Assembly: GCF_900107685.1 (NCBI RefSeq) | Contig: NZ_FNRQ01000002.1 | Location: 434,001 to 498,000, forward strand | Direction: 5' to 3' | DNA: 64,000 nucleotides | DNA from: Paraburkholderia sartisoli | GTDB lineage: Bacteria; Pseudomonadota; Gammaproteobacteria; Burkholderiales; Burkholderiaceae | Shown here: piece by piece, positions 1-8,944 of the stretch | Layout of the letters: each line of letters begins with the position of its first letter | Numbering within the stretch: the first letter of the stretch is position 1 | Position numbers and translations under genes: made by a program | The notes under the pieces: model-generated | Told to the model about the DNA's origin: nothing | The model's database searches: none | The model's input: the letters and a program-made list of their open reading frames with translations, nothing else

Positions 1-644
1 ATGCGATCAATATCATCGATGGATTCAACGGACTCGCTTCGATGGTCGCGTTCATGATGTTCGCCTCGATGGCGTACGTCGCGTTTCAGGTTTCCGATCC
101 CGTGGTGCTTTCCGCGTCACTCATCATGATGGGCGCGGTGATGGGGTTTTTTATCTGGAACTTCCCGGCGGGGCTGATTTTTCTTGGGGACGGCGGGGCT
201 TATTTTATCGGGTTCATGCTGGCCGAGCTTTCGATCATGCTGGTGATGCGGAACCGCGATGTGTCGGCTTGGTATCCGGTTTTGCTGTTTATGTATCCGA
301 TCTTCGAGACGTGCTTTTCGATCTACCGGAAGAAGTTCATTCGCGGGATGTCGCCAGGGATTCCCGATGGCGTGCATCTGCATATGCTTGTGTATAAGCG
401 GTTGATGCGGTGGGCTGTGGGGGTGCGGACTGCGAGGGAGTTGACCAGGCGGAATTCGTTGACTTCACCGTATTTGTGGCTGCTTTGTCTGGTCGCTGTG
501 ATTCCGGCTACGCTGTTCTGGCGGCATACGGTGCATTTGTTCTGCTTTGTTGTTGTGTTTGCTGTTACGTATGTCTGGCTTTATGTCAGCATCGTACGGT
601 TTAAGTCGCCGCGGTGGTTGGTAGTTAGGAAGAAGAATCGCTGA
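1..644 (+). CDS. WecA/WbpL-type undecaprenyl-phosphate glycosyl-1-phosphate transferase, C-terminal part
   Basis: Partial gene: the reading frame is already open at base 3 and the start lies before the window. The visible ~213 residues begin with a NIIDGFNGLAS motif, followed by FLGDGGAYFIGF; both are conserved cytoplasmic-loop motifs of the MraY/WecA family that carry the acidic catalytic residues. Several hydrophobic membrane segments follow, and an HLHMLVYKR motif near residue 125 is typical of the last catalytic loop. These integral membrane enzymes move a sugar-1-phosphate from a UDP-sugar to undecaprenyl phosphate, the first step of O-antigen or enterobacterial-type polysaccharide synthesis. 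Its place at the edge of an O-antigen-like locus fits WbiH/WbpL relatives. The sugar it uses cannot be read from the sequence. Confidence 0.85.
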   Translation, partial: AINIIDGFNGLASMVAFMMFASMAYVAFQVSDPVVLSASLIMMGAVMGFFIWNFPAGLIFLGDGGAYFIGFMLAELSIMLVMRNRDVSAWYPVLLFMYPIFETCFSIYRKKFIRGMSPGIPDGVHLHMLVYKRLMRWAVGVRTARELTRRNSLTSPYLWLLCLVAVIPATLFWRHTVHLFCFVVVFAVTYVWLYVSIVRFKSPRWLVVRKKNR

Positions 645-788
645 GTCCGCCTTGGCGAGTAACAAGTCGCGTTCGATATGATCGGATGCAGCAGGGTCAT
701 CGCGAGTCACGCTGTCCAGTTCGATGAACAAAGCGTGACGCTCAGAAACGGCGAGATTCGCCCTGCAAACTCTTTGGAAAGGTTCTAT

Positions 789-2606
789 ATGTGCGGCATT
801 GTCGGCGCGGTTGCGCAACGTAACATCGTCCCGGTTCTGATCGAAGGACTGCGGCGCCTCGAATATCGCGGCTACGATTCCTGCGGCGTGGCCGTGCTCG
901 CGGGCGGCGAGCCGCGTCGCGCGCGCAGCGTGGCGCGCGTCGCCGATCTCGACGAGCAGGTGCGCGAGACGCATCTCGAAGGCTTCACGGGTATCGCGCA
1001 CACGCGCTGGGCGACGCACGGCGCGCCGGTCACGAACAACGCGCATCCGATTTTCTCGCGCAATGCGCTCGCGCTCGTACACAACGGGATCATCGAGAAC
1101 TACGAGTCGCTGCGGGAGATGCTGCGCGGCAAGGGCTACGAGTTCGTCTCGCAGACCGACACCGAAGTGATCGCGCATCTGATCCACAGCCTCTATCGCG
1201 GCGACCTGTTCGTGGCGGTGCGCGAGGCCGTGCAGCAACTGCACGGCGCGTACGCGATCGCGGTGGAACACAAGGACCAGCCGAACACGGTGGTCGGCGC
1301 GCGCCAGGGCTCGCCGCTCGTCGTCGGTCTGGGTGAGGGCGAAAACTTCCTCGCTTCAGACGCGCTCGCGCTGGCGGGCAGCACCGAGCATTTCATCTTC
1401 CTCGAAGAGGGCGACGTCTGCGAACTCACGCTCGAACGCGTGCGCGTTGCCGATCGCGACGGCCGCGACGTGGAGCGCGAAGTGCGTACGGTCGCGGCCT
1501 ATGGCGGCGCGGTCGAGCTCGGGCCCTATCGTCACTTCATGCAGAAGGAAATCTTCGAGCAGCCGCGCGCGATCAGCGACACGATTCCGCAGGCCGATTC
1601 GTTCGATGCATCGCTCTTTGGCGACGCAGCGGCCAGGGCATTCGGCGAGATCGACAACCTGCTGATTCTCGCGTGCGGCACGAGCTATTACTCGGGGCTG
1701 ACGGCGAAATACTGGCTCGAATCGATCGCAAAGATTCCGACGCAGGTCGAGATCGCGAGCGAATACCGCTATCGCGATTCGGTGCCGAATCCGAAGTCGC
1801 TGGTGGTGGTGATCTCGCAGTCGGGCGAGACGGCGGATACGCTCGCCGCGCTCAAGCACGCGCAGTCGCTTGGGCACAGGCATACGCTTTCGGTGTGCAA
1901 CGTCGGCACGAGCGCGATGGTGCGGCTCACCGAACTGTCGTTCCTGACGCACGCGGGGCGCGAGATCGGCGTGGCGTCCACCAAGGCGTTCACGACGCAG
2001 CTCGTCGCGCTGTTCGTGCTGGCCGCGACGCTGGGCAAACTGCGGGGGCACGTCGACGCTTCGCTCGAAGCGCAATACGTGCGCCAGTTGCGCCATCTGC
2101 CGGCCGCGCTCAACAGCGTACTGGCGCTGGAGCCGCAGATCATCGCGTGGTCGGAAGACTTTTCGCGCAAGGAAAACGCGTTGTTCCTCGGGCGTGGCCT
2201 GCATTACCCGATTGCACTCGAAGGCGCGCTCAAGCTCAAGGAAATCTCGTACATCCACGCGGAAGCGTATCCGGCGGGTGAACTCAAGCACGGACCGCTC
2301 GCGCTGGTGACGGAAGCGATGCCCGTCGTGACGGTCGCGCCGAACGACGCGCTGCTCGAGAAGCTGAAGTCGAACATGCAGGAAGTGCGCGCGCGTGGCG
2401 GCGAGCTGTATGTGTTCGCCGACTCGGACACGCGCATCGTCAGCGAAGAGGGCCTGCATGTGATCCGGATGCCGGAGCACTATGGTGTGCTGTCGCCGAT
2501 CCTGCACGTCGTGCCGCTGCAGTTGCTCGCGTATCACACGGCGTGGCAGCGTGGCACGGATATCGATAAGCCGAGGAATCTTGCGAAGTCGGTTACGGTG
2601 GAGTGA
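789..2606 (+). CDS. glmS: Glutamine--fructose-6-phosphate aminotransferase (isomerizing)
   Basis: 605 residues, the normal GlmS length. It makes glucosamine-6-phosphate from fructose-6-phosphate and glutamine, the entry to UDP-GlcNAc. I place the start at 789 and not at the longer open frame from 678, because the mature enzyme needs Cys as residue 2 (MCGIVGAV) as its glutaminase nucleophile, and GGAAAGG lies 6 bases upstream. The N-terminal Ntn amidotransferase domain is followed by two SIS sugar-isomerase domains (CGTSYYS and SQSGETADT), and the protein ends in the conserved KSVTVE. UDP-GlcNAc feeds the ManNAcA and QuiNAc branches of the neighbouring cluster. In this family of bacteria glmS usually sits beside glmU, so this may be a second, cluster-associated copy. 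Confidence 0.95.
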   Translation: MCGIVGAVAQRNIVPVLIEGLRRLEYRGYDSCGVAVLAGGEPRRARSVARVADLDEQVRETHLEGFTGIAHTRWATHGAPVTNNAHPIFSRNALALVHNGIIENYESLREMLRGKGYEFVSQTDTEVIAHLIHSLYRGDLFVAVREAVQQLHGAYAIAVEHKDQPNTVVGARQGSPLVVGLGEGENFLASDALALAGSTEHFIFLEEGDVCELTLERVRVADRDGRDVEREVRTVAAYGGAVELGPYRHFMQKEIFEQPRAISDTIPQADSFDASLFGDAAARAFGEIDNLLILACGTSYYSGLTAKYWLESIAKIPTQVEIASEYRYRDSVPNPKSLVVVISQSGETADTLAALKHAQSLGHRHTLSVCNVGTSAMVRLTELSFLTHAGREIGVASTKAFTTQLVALFVLAATLGKLRGHVDASLEAQYVRQLRHLPAALNSVLALEPQIIAWSEDFSRKENALFLGRGLHYPIALEGALKLKEISYIHAEAYPAGELKHGPLALVTEAMPVVTVAPNDALLEKLKSNMQEVRARGGELYVFADSDTRIVSEEGLHVIRMPEHYGVLSPILHVVPLQLLAYHTAWQRGTDIDKPRNLAKSVTVE

Positions 2607-2747
2607 AGAGCCGCCAGCTTCGAGACGACAAAAGCATTTTGTGTAGGCTATGTGGGATTGTCTGAGGCAATGTAAGTTGGAATATGCGCTAAGTTCGCGT
2701 ACCTTACGCATTTGCTAACGAATGCCTCACTCAAGCCTTTCGGTTAA

Positions 2748-2798
2748 GGTACCGACGAATCCTATTTCACTATGATGCGGACGATCAAGATCGGTACC
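2748..2798. repeat. 8-bp inverted repeat between convergent genes
   Basis: GGTACCGA at 2748-2755 and TCGGTACC at 2791-2798 face each other across 35 bases in the 278-base gap between glmS and the convergent dehydratase gene. No T-run follows either arm, so a terminator role is only a guess. Nothing else is recognisable in this gap. Confidence 0.3.
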
Positions 2799-2884
2799 CC
2801 TGATGGTCGGCAAACTGCCATCGCAGGGAAGCGCGGATAGATTTCGACACCGGGCTCCAGCGAGGATGCACAGCCCACCATGCG

Positions 2885-4777
2885 TCACCCCGATTTCCGC
2901 GCCGGTCCAATCGCCGAAACGCTTTGCAACGTCGGCGCGTTGGCCGGCTGATACTCCGGCACCCAGCGACGCAGATCGCGACGCACCTCGTGATCTGCCA
3001 GTACGCGACGCTGCATCAGCCATGGCAGCAACTCGTCAAGCAGACTGTTAGGTACTTCACGGGCTTGGGCGATGCGGAGTTTCGGATGTGGCGTGCGAGT
3101 TGTGGTTTCGTCGTCGGCGAGCAATTCTTCATACAGTTTTTCGCCCGGACGCAGACCGGTGAAGACGACGCGGATCTGTTCATCGCTAAAGCCGTACAGA
3201 CGGATTAAGTCACGCGCAAGATCAACGATCTTCACCGGTTGCCCCATTTCCAGAATGAAAATCTCACCGCCGAGCCCCATGCTCGACGCCTGCAGCACCA
3301 GTTGTGACGCTTCCGGAATAGTCATGAAGAAGCGCGTGATCTCCGGATGTGTCACCGTCACGGGACCGCCCTTCGCGATCTGTTGCTGGAACTTTGGAAT
3401 CACACTGCCCGCGCTGCCCAGCACGTTGCCGAATCGCACCGTCTCGAACTGCGTGTGGGTGCTCGTTTGCTGCAATGCCTGACAGGTCATTTCCGCGAGC
3501 CGCTTGCTCGTGCCCATGACATTGGTAGGGTTGACCGCCTTATCGGTTGAAATTAGGACGAAATGCTTCACGTCGTGACGTATGGCAGCGCGCGCTACGC
3601 GGTAGGTGCCCAGCACGTTGTTGCGCACTGCCTGCCAAGCGTTCAGTTCTTCCATCAACGGCACATGCTTGTATGCGGCGGCGTGAAAAACGATGTGAGG
3701 CGTGTGACACGACATCACCTGATCCAGCAGCAACGAATCCTTCGTATCACCAATCACCGGAATCACGGGAAGGTTCGGAAAACGCTCCGACAGCTCCTCC
3801 GTCAGCAGGTACATCGCGTACTCGGACAAATCGAACGCAATTAGCTGAGCAGGTTCGAACCGTAGGATCTGTCGGCACAACTCGGAACCAATAGATCCGC
3901 CAGCGCCAGTCACCATCACCACGCGGCCGCGCAATAGCCCTTCAACATGCGGCGTATCGATTTGGACTGGATCACGGCCAAGCAGATCCTCGAGATCTAT
4001 CTGGCGAATACGCGACATGAACGCTTGATCCTGCGTAAGTGTTGTAAGCGCGGGCAGTACCATTGCGCGCACTCCGGCTCGCACGCAAAGCGTGGTCACG
4101 CGTCGCTGCGCTTCCACAGGTGCGGATGGAATCGCGATAATCACGTATTCCGTTTTCAACTCGCTGGCAAGACGCGGCAACTCGTTGATCGAGCCCAATA
4201 CCTTATATCCGTAAACTTCGCGACCCTGCTTGGCAGGATCATCGTCGAGCAGGCCAACCAAGCGCCATTCACTCGAACGCGACAGCTCGCGTGCCAGACT
4301 CGCGCCCGCCGAACCGGCGCCCAGCACGATAACTGGCTTACCTTGGACGACGAGACCACCATACAGATAGAACTCCTTGGTCGTGCGATACAGCGCGCGC
4401 GACCCGCCCATTACGAGGAAAAGCAGCAATGGGGAAACGATTAGCACGGAACGCGGAATGATCGGCGACGGCTGAAGCATGACGGCGCCGATCATCACAA
4501 CGAGCGCGCCCGCCGCCACGGACTTCGAAATCCGCATGAGATCGGGCAAGCTTGCGAACACCCACATACCACGATAAAGGCCGAAGAGCCGAAACATCAC
4601 CGCATAGACGGCCGCGACCCATATCAATGCGTGAATACCACCCCGCCAGAATTCCGGCGGCACCGTTCCGTTGAAACGAATCGCATACGCCGCCAGCCAC
4701 GCGACAACCACTGCGCATGCATCGAATGCGAAAGCACTTAGAGGTAGCCGCGACGACTTGAATCGGAACATTTTCAT
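2885..4777 (-). CDS. Membrane-bound NDP-sugar 4,6-dehydratase/epimerase (FlaA1/WbpM/CapD family)
   Basis: 630 residues from the chosen ATG at 4777, which has GAGGTG just upstream; an in-frame ATG at 4816 would add 13 residues unlike the family. Four hydrophobic segments in the first ~130 residues are followed by a CoA-binding-like Rossmann domain (VLGAGSAGASLAREL) and a C-terminal extended-SDR domain with TGAGGSIGSELCRQ. The catalytic tyrosine position is occupied by Met (STDKAVNPTNVMGTSKR), as in the WbpM group, with HAAAYKHVPLME nearby. WbpM-type enzymes convert UDP-GlcNAc to UDP-4-keto-6-deoxy-GlcNAc at the inner membrane. It is the last gene of the minus-strand cluster and a clear paralogue of the gene at 5454-7391, separated from it by a 676-base non-coding stretch. 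Confidence 0.88.
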   Translation of the reverse strand: MKMFRFKSSRLPLSAFAFDACAVVVAWLAAYAIRFNGTVPPEFWRGGIHALIWVAAVYAVMFRLFGLYRGMWVFASLPDLMRISKSVAAGALVVMIGAVMLQPSPIIPRSVLIVSPLLLFLVMGGSRALYRTTKEFYLYGGLVVQGKPVIVLGAGSAGASLARELSRSSEWRLVGLLDDDPAKQGREVYGYKVLGSINELPRLASELKTEYVIIAIPSAPVEAQRRVTTLCVRAGVRAMVLPALTTLTQDQAFMSRIRQIDLEDLLGRDPVQIDTPHVEGLLRGRVVMVTGAGGSIGSELCRQILRFEPAQLIAFDLSEYAMYLLTEELSERFPNLPVIPVIGDTKDSLLLDQVMSCHTPHIVFHAAAYKHVPLMEELNAWQAVRNNVLGTYRVARAAIRHDVKHFVLISTDKAVNPTNVMGTSKRLAEMTCQALQQTSTHTQFETVRFGNVLGSAGSVIPKFQQQIAKGGPVTVTHPEITRFFMTIPEASQLVLQASSMGLGGEIFILEMGQPVKIVDLARDLIRLYGFSDEQIRVVFTGLRPGEKLYEELLADDETTTRTPHPKLRIAQAREVPNSLLDELLPWLMQRRVLADHEVRRDLRRWVPEYQPANAPTLQSVSAIGPARKSG

Positions 4778-5453
4778 GACACCTCGGAAAGGCCCCGTCT
4801 TTTTTAAGTGGCACAACGACCAGTCTATTGATTAAATCCAAATTTCTACGCATATAACCGATGAAAGAGCGTCGATCATCAAATATGCGCACTATGCCGA
4901 TGCTTCTAAGCAAACACTAGGCCCAACACGAAAGGTTGGCTTGGACAAGATATTTCCCCCAACCGTACCGACCGCACGTACCGCTGCCCTAGTTCCATCT
5001 ACCTACAGCAAGATACCGCGCACCGCCTCCGCCCAGGACCAAATCGAGCACTGCAGCTGCAACATAGGTAACGAGATGTTCTAGCTTTTTGCCTTCTAGC
5101 AAAAATTGCTTCGTGGGCCGGTGGCCACGACCGTGTGCCTGCCCCCCGCAAATAGTCGCAGGGATGGCATTCATGGCGTCGTCAGGTGAAGGGTTTGGCA
5201 TCTCTATCGACGGATGTTGACGATAGTCAACGAAGGACGACTGTGTTCAGGCGAGCGCCCATCTATGGAACGGCAGCATGTTTTGTCTCTCAGGACGCCA
5301 ATCTCTTCCATGCGCCGAGGATCTTTCATGAAGAATAGGCACGGTGCTGTCGTGACCTCTCCCATCCAGAGCGGCCGTAGGACCTGAGCGCCAGCGCCAT
5401 GAACGCCCTCACAAGCATTCACAGTGGCGCCCCCGACGCCCGTCACGAGCAAG
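4778..5453. other. Non-coding stretch between two dehydratase paralogues
   Basis: I see no supportable gene here. The part next to the 4777 start (about 4800-4930) is AT-richer than its surroundings and could hold a promoter for the minus-strand dehydratase gene. Two short minus-strand open frames (5204-5452 from a TTG, and 4989-5201) have no recognisable family motif, and the segment interrupts an otherwise tightly packed gene cluster. Confidence 0.5.
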
Positions 5454-7391
5454 TCATGTCAACGTGGGCGAGATCGAACGATTACCGGCGTACAGGTGAT
5501 CACGAATCTCCGCCTCTGGTTTGAAGCCGGATACGCACGCCTGCATTACCCGGATGATTGCATCATGATCGTTGCGATCGCACGCCACGACTAGCGTCTC
5601 CAGATGCGGTTCCAACTGTTTCCGCTCGATGTAGTGCTCGTTCGCCATCAGGATCTTGGGATGACTGGTCCCGGCCACGTCGTCGCCGATCAGCAGCTCT
5701 TCATACAGCTTTTCACCGGGACGAAGGCCGGCAAACCGGATTTCGATGTCGCCGTCGGGATCGTCCTCATCTCGCACCGAGAAACCGCTCAGATGAATCA
5801 TTCTTCGCGCCAAGTCGACGATCCTCACCGGCTCTCCCATGTCCAGCACAAAGACCTCACCGGTAGCGCCAATTGCGCCGGCCTGAATCACTAGCTGGGC
5901 GGCCTCAGGAATGGTCATGAAGTATCGAATGATGTCCGGGTGCGTAACGGTCACCGGACCGCCCGCGGCGATCTGTCTGCGAAAGAGCGGGACCACCGAA
6001 CCTGAGGAACCAAGCACATTGCCGAAGCGCACCATGCAGAAGCGCGTCTTCACTGCCGGATCGTGCGCGTACGATTGCAAGACCAGTTCGGCGAAACGCT
6101 TGCTGGCACCCATCAGGTTGGTGGGACGTACCGCCTTGTCCGTGGAAATTAGGACGAACGTCTCGACGTTTGCATCGATAGCCGCGATGGCGGTGGCCTG
6201 CGTGCCGAAGGTGTTGTTTCGGATTCCTTCGGTCATATTGAACTCCACGATCGGCACATGTTTGTAGGCCGCGGCGTGATACACCGTCTGCACCGCGTAG
6301 CGAGACATGATGTCGCGCAAGCGTGTTTCGTTCTGGACCGAACCTAGCACCGGGATCAGTTCGATCGACAGGTGTTGACGGGCAATCAGGTGAAGCAGTT
6401 CCTGCTCGATCGAATAGAGGCCGAACTCTGACTGTTCGTACAACAGCAGCGTTCTCGGGCGCTGCTGGGTAATCTGACGGCATAACTCCGATCCGATCGA
6501 GCCGCCGGCACCTGTTACCATCACGCACTTGTCCTTGATATTCGCGTCAAGAAGCACCTGGTTGGGCGGAACGACGTCACGACCAAGGAGTTCATCGACC
6601 TCCACCTCCCGCGTTTCCAGCGTCTGGACGTCTCCGCCAACCACGTCGGACATACCCGGCACCACACGCACTTCGACACGCAGCGGTTCGAGTTGCCGAA
6701 TGATCTCGATTCGACGGGCGCGGGTGACCGAAGGTAACGCCAGCAAAACCACCTGCACCCGTCGCCGCAAGACGACCCGTGCCAGTTGTTCATGCGAATA
6801 GACTTTCAGTCCGAGGATCTGCAGCCCCTGAACAGCGGAACTGTCGTCCACGAACGCCACTGGTTGGTATTCGACGCCAGCGCGCAGCGCCACCGCGAGC
6901 TGGCGCCCTGCACTGCCAGCACCATAGATCGCAACCGGCCGACGCAACGGCGAACGCAGTTGCAGCAAGTGTCCCAGCACTGCGCGCGCGAGAAAGCGGC
7001 TCGCGCCGACGTAGATCACCGCAATCATCGAATAGATGAGCACTGCCCCACGTGGCACTTGAGGCTGGCCCAACAGGTTCAGCAGGCCGACGAAAATCAT
7101 CACCGCGAGAGTGATGGCTGCGGTAATCATCAGCAGCACACGGTCTTCCATGTATCGCACGACCGCACGGTACATGCCGAGGCGAATGAAGATCGGAATA
7201 GTGACGAGGGGTGGCAGCAGATAGACCCACCACGCGGGTGTCTGAGGAAACGTCCAGACGTCAATTCTCAGCCCGATGGCTGTCCACAGCGACAGCGGTA
7301 GCAAGATGATATCCGCAATCAGCATTATCAGACTCTTGACGAGCCGAGGCTGGTTCGCAACGTAGCGGATCATGTGGCTAAAGGGCTTCAA
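5454..7391 (-). CDS. Membrane-bound NDP-sugar 4,6-dehydratase/epimerase (FlaA1/WbpM/CapD family), second copy
   Basis: 645 residues. N-terminal membrane segments (about residues 18-130) precede a first Rossmann fold (AIYGAGSAGRQLAVAL) and a catalytic extended-SDR domain with VTGAGGSIGSELCRQ, YHAAAYKHVPIVE and STDKAVRPTNLMGASKR, where Met replaces the usual SDR tyrosine as in WbpM. The expected reaction is UDP-GlcNAc to UDP-2-acetamido-2,6-dideoxy-4-hexulose. Its ATG overlaps the stop of the upstream sugar transferase by 4 bases (ATGA), so the two are probably translationally coupled. With the transferase (7388) and reductase (7958) it forms a set that matches the known UDP-QuiNAc branch (WreV/WreQ/WreU, WbpM/WbpV/WbpL). 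The residues after the SDR core include the family's LRPGEKLYEELL motif. Confidence 0.9.
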   Translation of the reverse strand: MKPFSHMIRYVANQPRLVKSLIMLIADIILLPLSLWTAIGLRIDVWTFPQTPAWWVYLLPPLVTIPIFIRLGMYRAVVRYMEDRVLLMITAAITLAVMIFVGLLNLLGQPQVPRGAVLIYSMIAVIYVGASRFLARAVLGHLLQLRSPLRRPVAIYGAGSAGRQLAVALRAGVEYQPVAFVDDSSAVQGLQILGLKVYSHEQLARVVLRRRVQVVLLALPSVTRARRIEIIRQLEPLRVEVRVVPGMSDVVGGDVQTLETREVEVDELLGRDVVPPNQVLLDANIKDKCVMVTGAGGSIGSELCRQITQQRPRTLLLYEQSEFGLYSIEQELLHLIARQHLSIELIPVLGSVQNETRLRDIMSRYAVQTVYHAAAYKHVPIVEFNMTEGIRNNTFGTQATAIAAIDANVETFVLISTDKAVRPTNLMGASKRFAELVLQSYAHDPAVKTRFCMVRFGNVLGSSGSVVPLFRRQIAAGGPVTVTHPDIIRYFMTIPEAAQLVIQAGAIGATGEVFVLDMGEPVRIVDLARRMIHLSGFSVRDEDDPDGDIEIRFAGLRPGEKLYEELLIGDDVAGTSHPKILMANEHYIERKQLEPHLETLVVACDRNDHDAIIRVMQACVSGFKPEAEIRDHLYAGNRSISPTLT

Positions 7392-7948
7392 TGCGAAACC
7401 CCTTCCCGGCGAATCACCTTGAGGAAGGTGAGAACCAAGATCTTCAGATCGAACGCAAACGACTGTTTCTGCATGTACACGACGTCGAGGCCCACTTTGA
7501 CCGGGATAGGCAGCTCGTCACGGCCATTGACCTGCGCCCAGCCGGTCAAGCCCGGACGAAGATGGTGAACCCCCTGCTCCGTGCGCAAACGGATCAGATC
7601 GTCCTGATTGAAAAGAGCAGGCCTTGGCCCGACGAAACTCATGTCGCCTGTCAATATGCTCCAGAGTTGTGGTAGCTCGTCGAGGCTGCTTTTGCGCAGC
7701 AGGCTGCCGATTGGCGTCAGAAAGCTATCGGCGTTCCTGAGAAGATGGGTGGCTACAGCCGGCGTATCGACAACCATTGAGCGAAATTTTGGCATCGCGA
7801 ATATGCGGTTGTCACGCCCAATCCGATCCGACCAGTACAGCACGGGACCGCGTGAACTCAGCTTCACCATGAGCACAACAATCAAGATGGGCAACAGCAG
7901 TACTGCCGATGCCACGAGCGCAAGCCCAAAATCAAAAATCCGTTTCAT
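7388..7948 (-). CDS. Small phosphoglycosyl transferase (undecaprenyl-phosphate sugar-1-phosphate transferase, PglC/WcaJ catalytic-domain type)
   Basis: 186 residues, the length of the stand-alone catalytic domain (bacterial sugar transferase, PF02397). One N-terminal hydrophobic re-entrant segment (about residues 5-28) is followed by MPKFRSM, a SSLDELPQLWSIL motif with the catalytic Asp-Glu pair, SFVGPRPAL and RPGLTGWAQVNGRDELP. It should transfer a sugar-1-phosphate from a UDP-sugar to undecaprenyl phosphate at the cytoplasmic face. Because a WecA-type enzyme also lies at the window's left edge, the locus has two candidate initiating enzymes. Linkage to the 4,6-dehydratase and reductase genes suggests a QuiNAc-1-phosphate substrate, which is an inference. 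Confidence 0.92.
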   Translation of the reverse strand: MKRIFDFGLALVASAVLLLPILIVVLMVKLSSRGPVLYWSDRIGRDNRIFAMPKFRSMVVDTPAVATHLLRNADSFLTPIGSLLRKSSLDELPQLWSILTGDMSFVGPRPALFNQDDLIRLRTEQGVHHLRPGLTGWAQVNGRDELPIPVKVGLDVVYMQKQSFAFDLKILVLTFLKVIRREGVSH

Positions 7949-7957
7949 ATTATTAGC

Positions 7958-8944
7958 TTATGAACCAGCCGACCGGTACCCCGAGCATCGGTTGCTATCC
8001 GCCAGGAATTGGCGCGCGGTTTCCTTCAGAGCCTTTTCCATCGTCACCACCGGCTCCCATCCGAGCATGCTACGCGTCTTGCCGATATCGACCTGCAGCG
8101 ATGCACATAGGCGCTGGCCGAGATCGCGCCGTCCGACCAAGGCCCCCGCCACCTCCAGCATCATCGGCGGAACCGGCACGAGCCTCGCGGGATGTTCCAG
8201 GGCGCGACCCAGTTTGCGCAGCAGCTCGGTCGTCGAGACATCCTCGCCGTCCGACACCAGGAATGTCTGATTGGCCGCATCCGGATGGACGCAGCATATG
8301 CACAACAGATCTACGAGGTTATCCAACGCCACCAGACTACGGCGATTGGATACCGCACCCAGCGGTAGCGGTACACCGCGCACCAGCCAGCGCATCATGC
8401 CAAGGAAGTTCGCCTGCACACGGGGGCCGTACACAAGCGGCGGCCGCACTATCACCAGTTCCAGGCCTGTGCGCGCCGCCAACCGTCGCAACCCAGCTTC
8501 GGCCTCGAGTTTGGATATCCCATAAGGATCCGTCGGCCTAGGCGTCTCGTCGGCCTCGAATACCCGGCCTGGTTCGGTCTGCTCGCCGTTGACCTTGATC
8601 GAGCTGACAAACACGAAGCGCGAGACGCCGGCGGTAACCGCCTGCCGCGCGAGTTCCAGTGTCCCTTCCGTGTTGGCCCGGCGAAACGCCTCGAGCGGAT
8701 CCGCACTTTTGTCGCGCATTACATGGACACGCGCCGCCGCATGCACGATCACGTCACTGCCGCGCAGCACTTCCGTCCAGTCCTCGCTGACCGCGAGATC
8801 GGGACTACTGACCCATTCGGCGTTCCCGACATTGTCCGGTCGGCGCCGTGCCGCCGCGCGCACGTGAGTGTTTCGGCGCAGCAGTTCGCGACATACTGCA
8901 CTGCCGACAAAACCGCTGGCACCAGTCACGACTGTTAGCATCAA
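7958..8944 (-). CDS. Extended SDR NAD-dependent epimerase/reductase (WbpV/WreQ-like)
   Basis: 328 residues. An N-terminal VTGASGFVGSAVCREL nucleotide-binding loop, HAAARVHVMRD, FVSSIKVNGE and a catalytic DPYGISKLEAE Tyr-x3-Lys are all present. This subgroup of extended SDRs, found beside WbpM-type dehydratases and small sugar transferases, is known to reduce UDP-4-keto-6-deoxy-GlcNAc to UDP-QuiNAc (WreQ) or to act as a 4-epimerase. The gene overlaps the upstream glycosyltransferase by 4 bases and ends 9 bases before the sugar transferase. The neighbour pattern favours the reductase role, but a UDP-sugar 4-epimerase cannot be excluded from sequence. Confidence 0.82.
   Translation of the reverse strand: MMLTVVTGASGFVGSAVCRELLRRNTHVRAAARRRPDNVGNAEWVSSPDLAVSEDWTEVLRGSDVIVHAAARVHVMRDKSADPLEAFRRANTEGTLELARQAVTAGVSRFVFVSSIKVNGEQTEPGRVFEADETPRPTDPYGISKLEAEAGLRRLAARTGLELVIVRPPLVYGPRVQANFLGMMRWLVRGVPLPLGAVSNRRSLVALDNLVDLLCICCVHPDAANQTFLVSDGEDVSTTELLRKLGRALEHPARLVPVPPMMLEVAGALVGRRDLGQRLCASLQVDIGKTRSMLGWEPVVTMEKALKETARQFLADSNRCSGYRSAGS

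Noticed and set aside
678..788. Longer glmS start at 678
   Set aside because: The mature enzyme needs Cys right after the initiator Met; only the ATG at 789 gives this and has a ribosome site.
5204..5452. 82-residue minus-strand open frame from a TTG
   Set aside because: No ribosome site, no recognised family and a composition like a chance frame; left as part of the gap.
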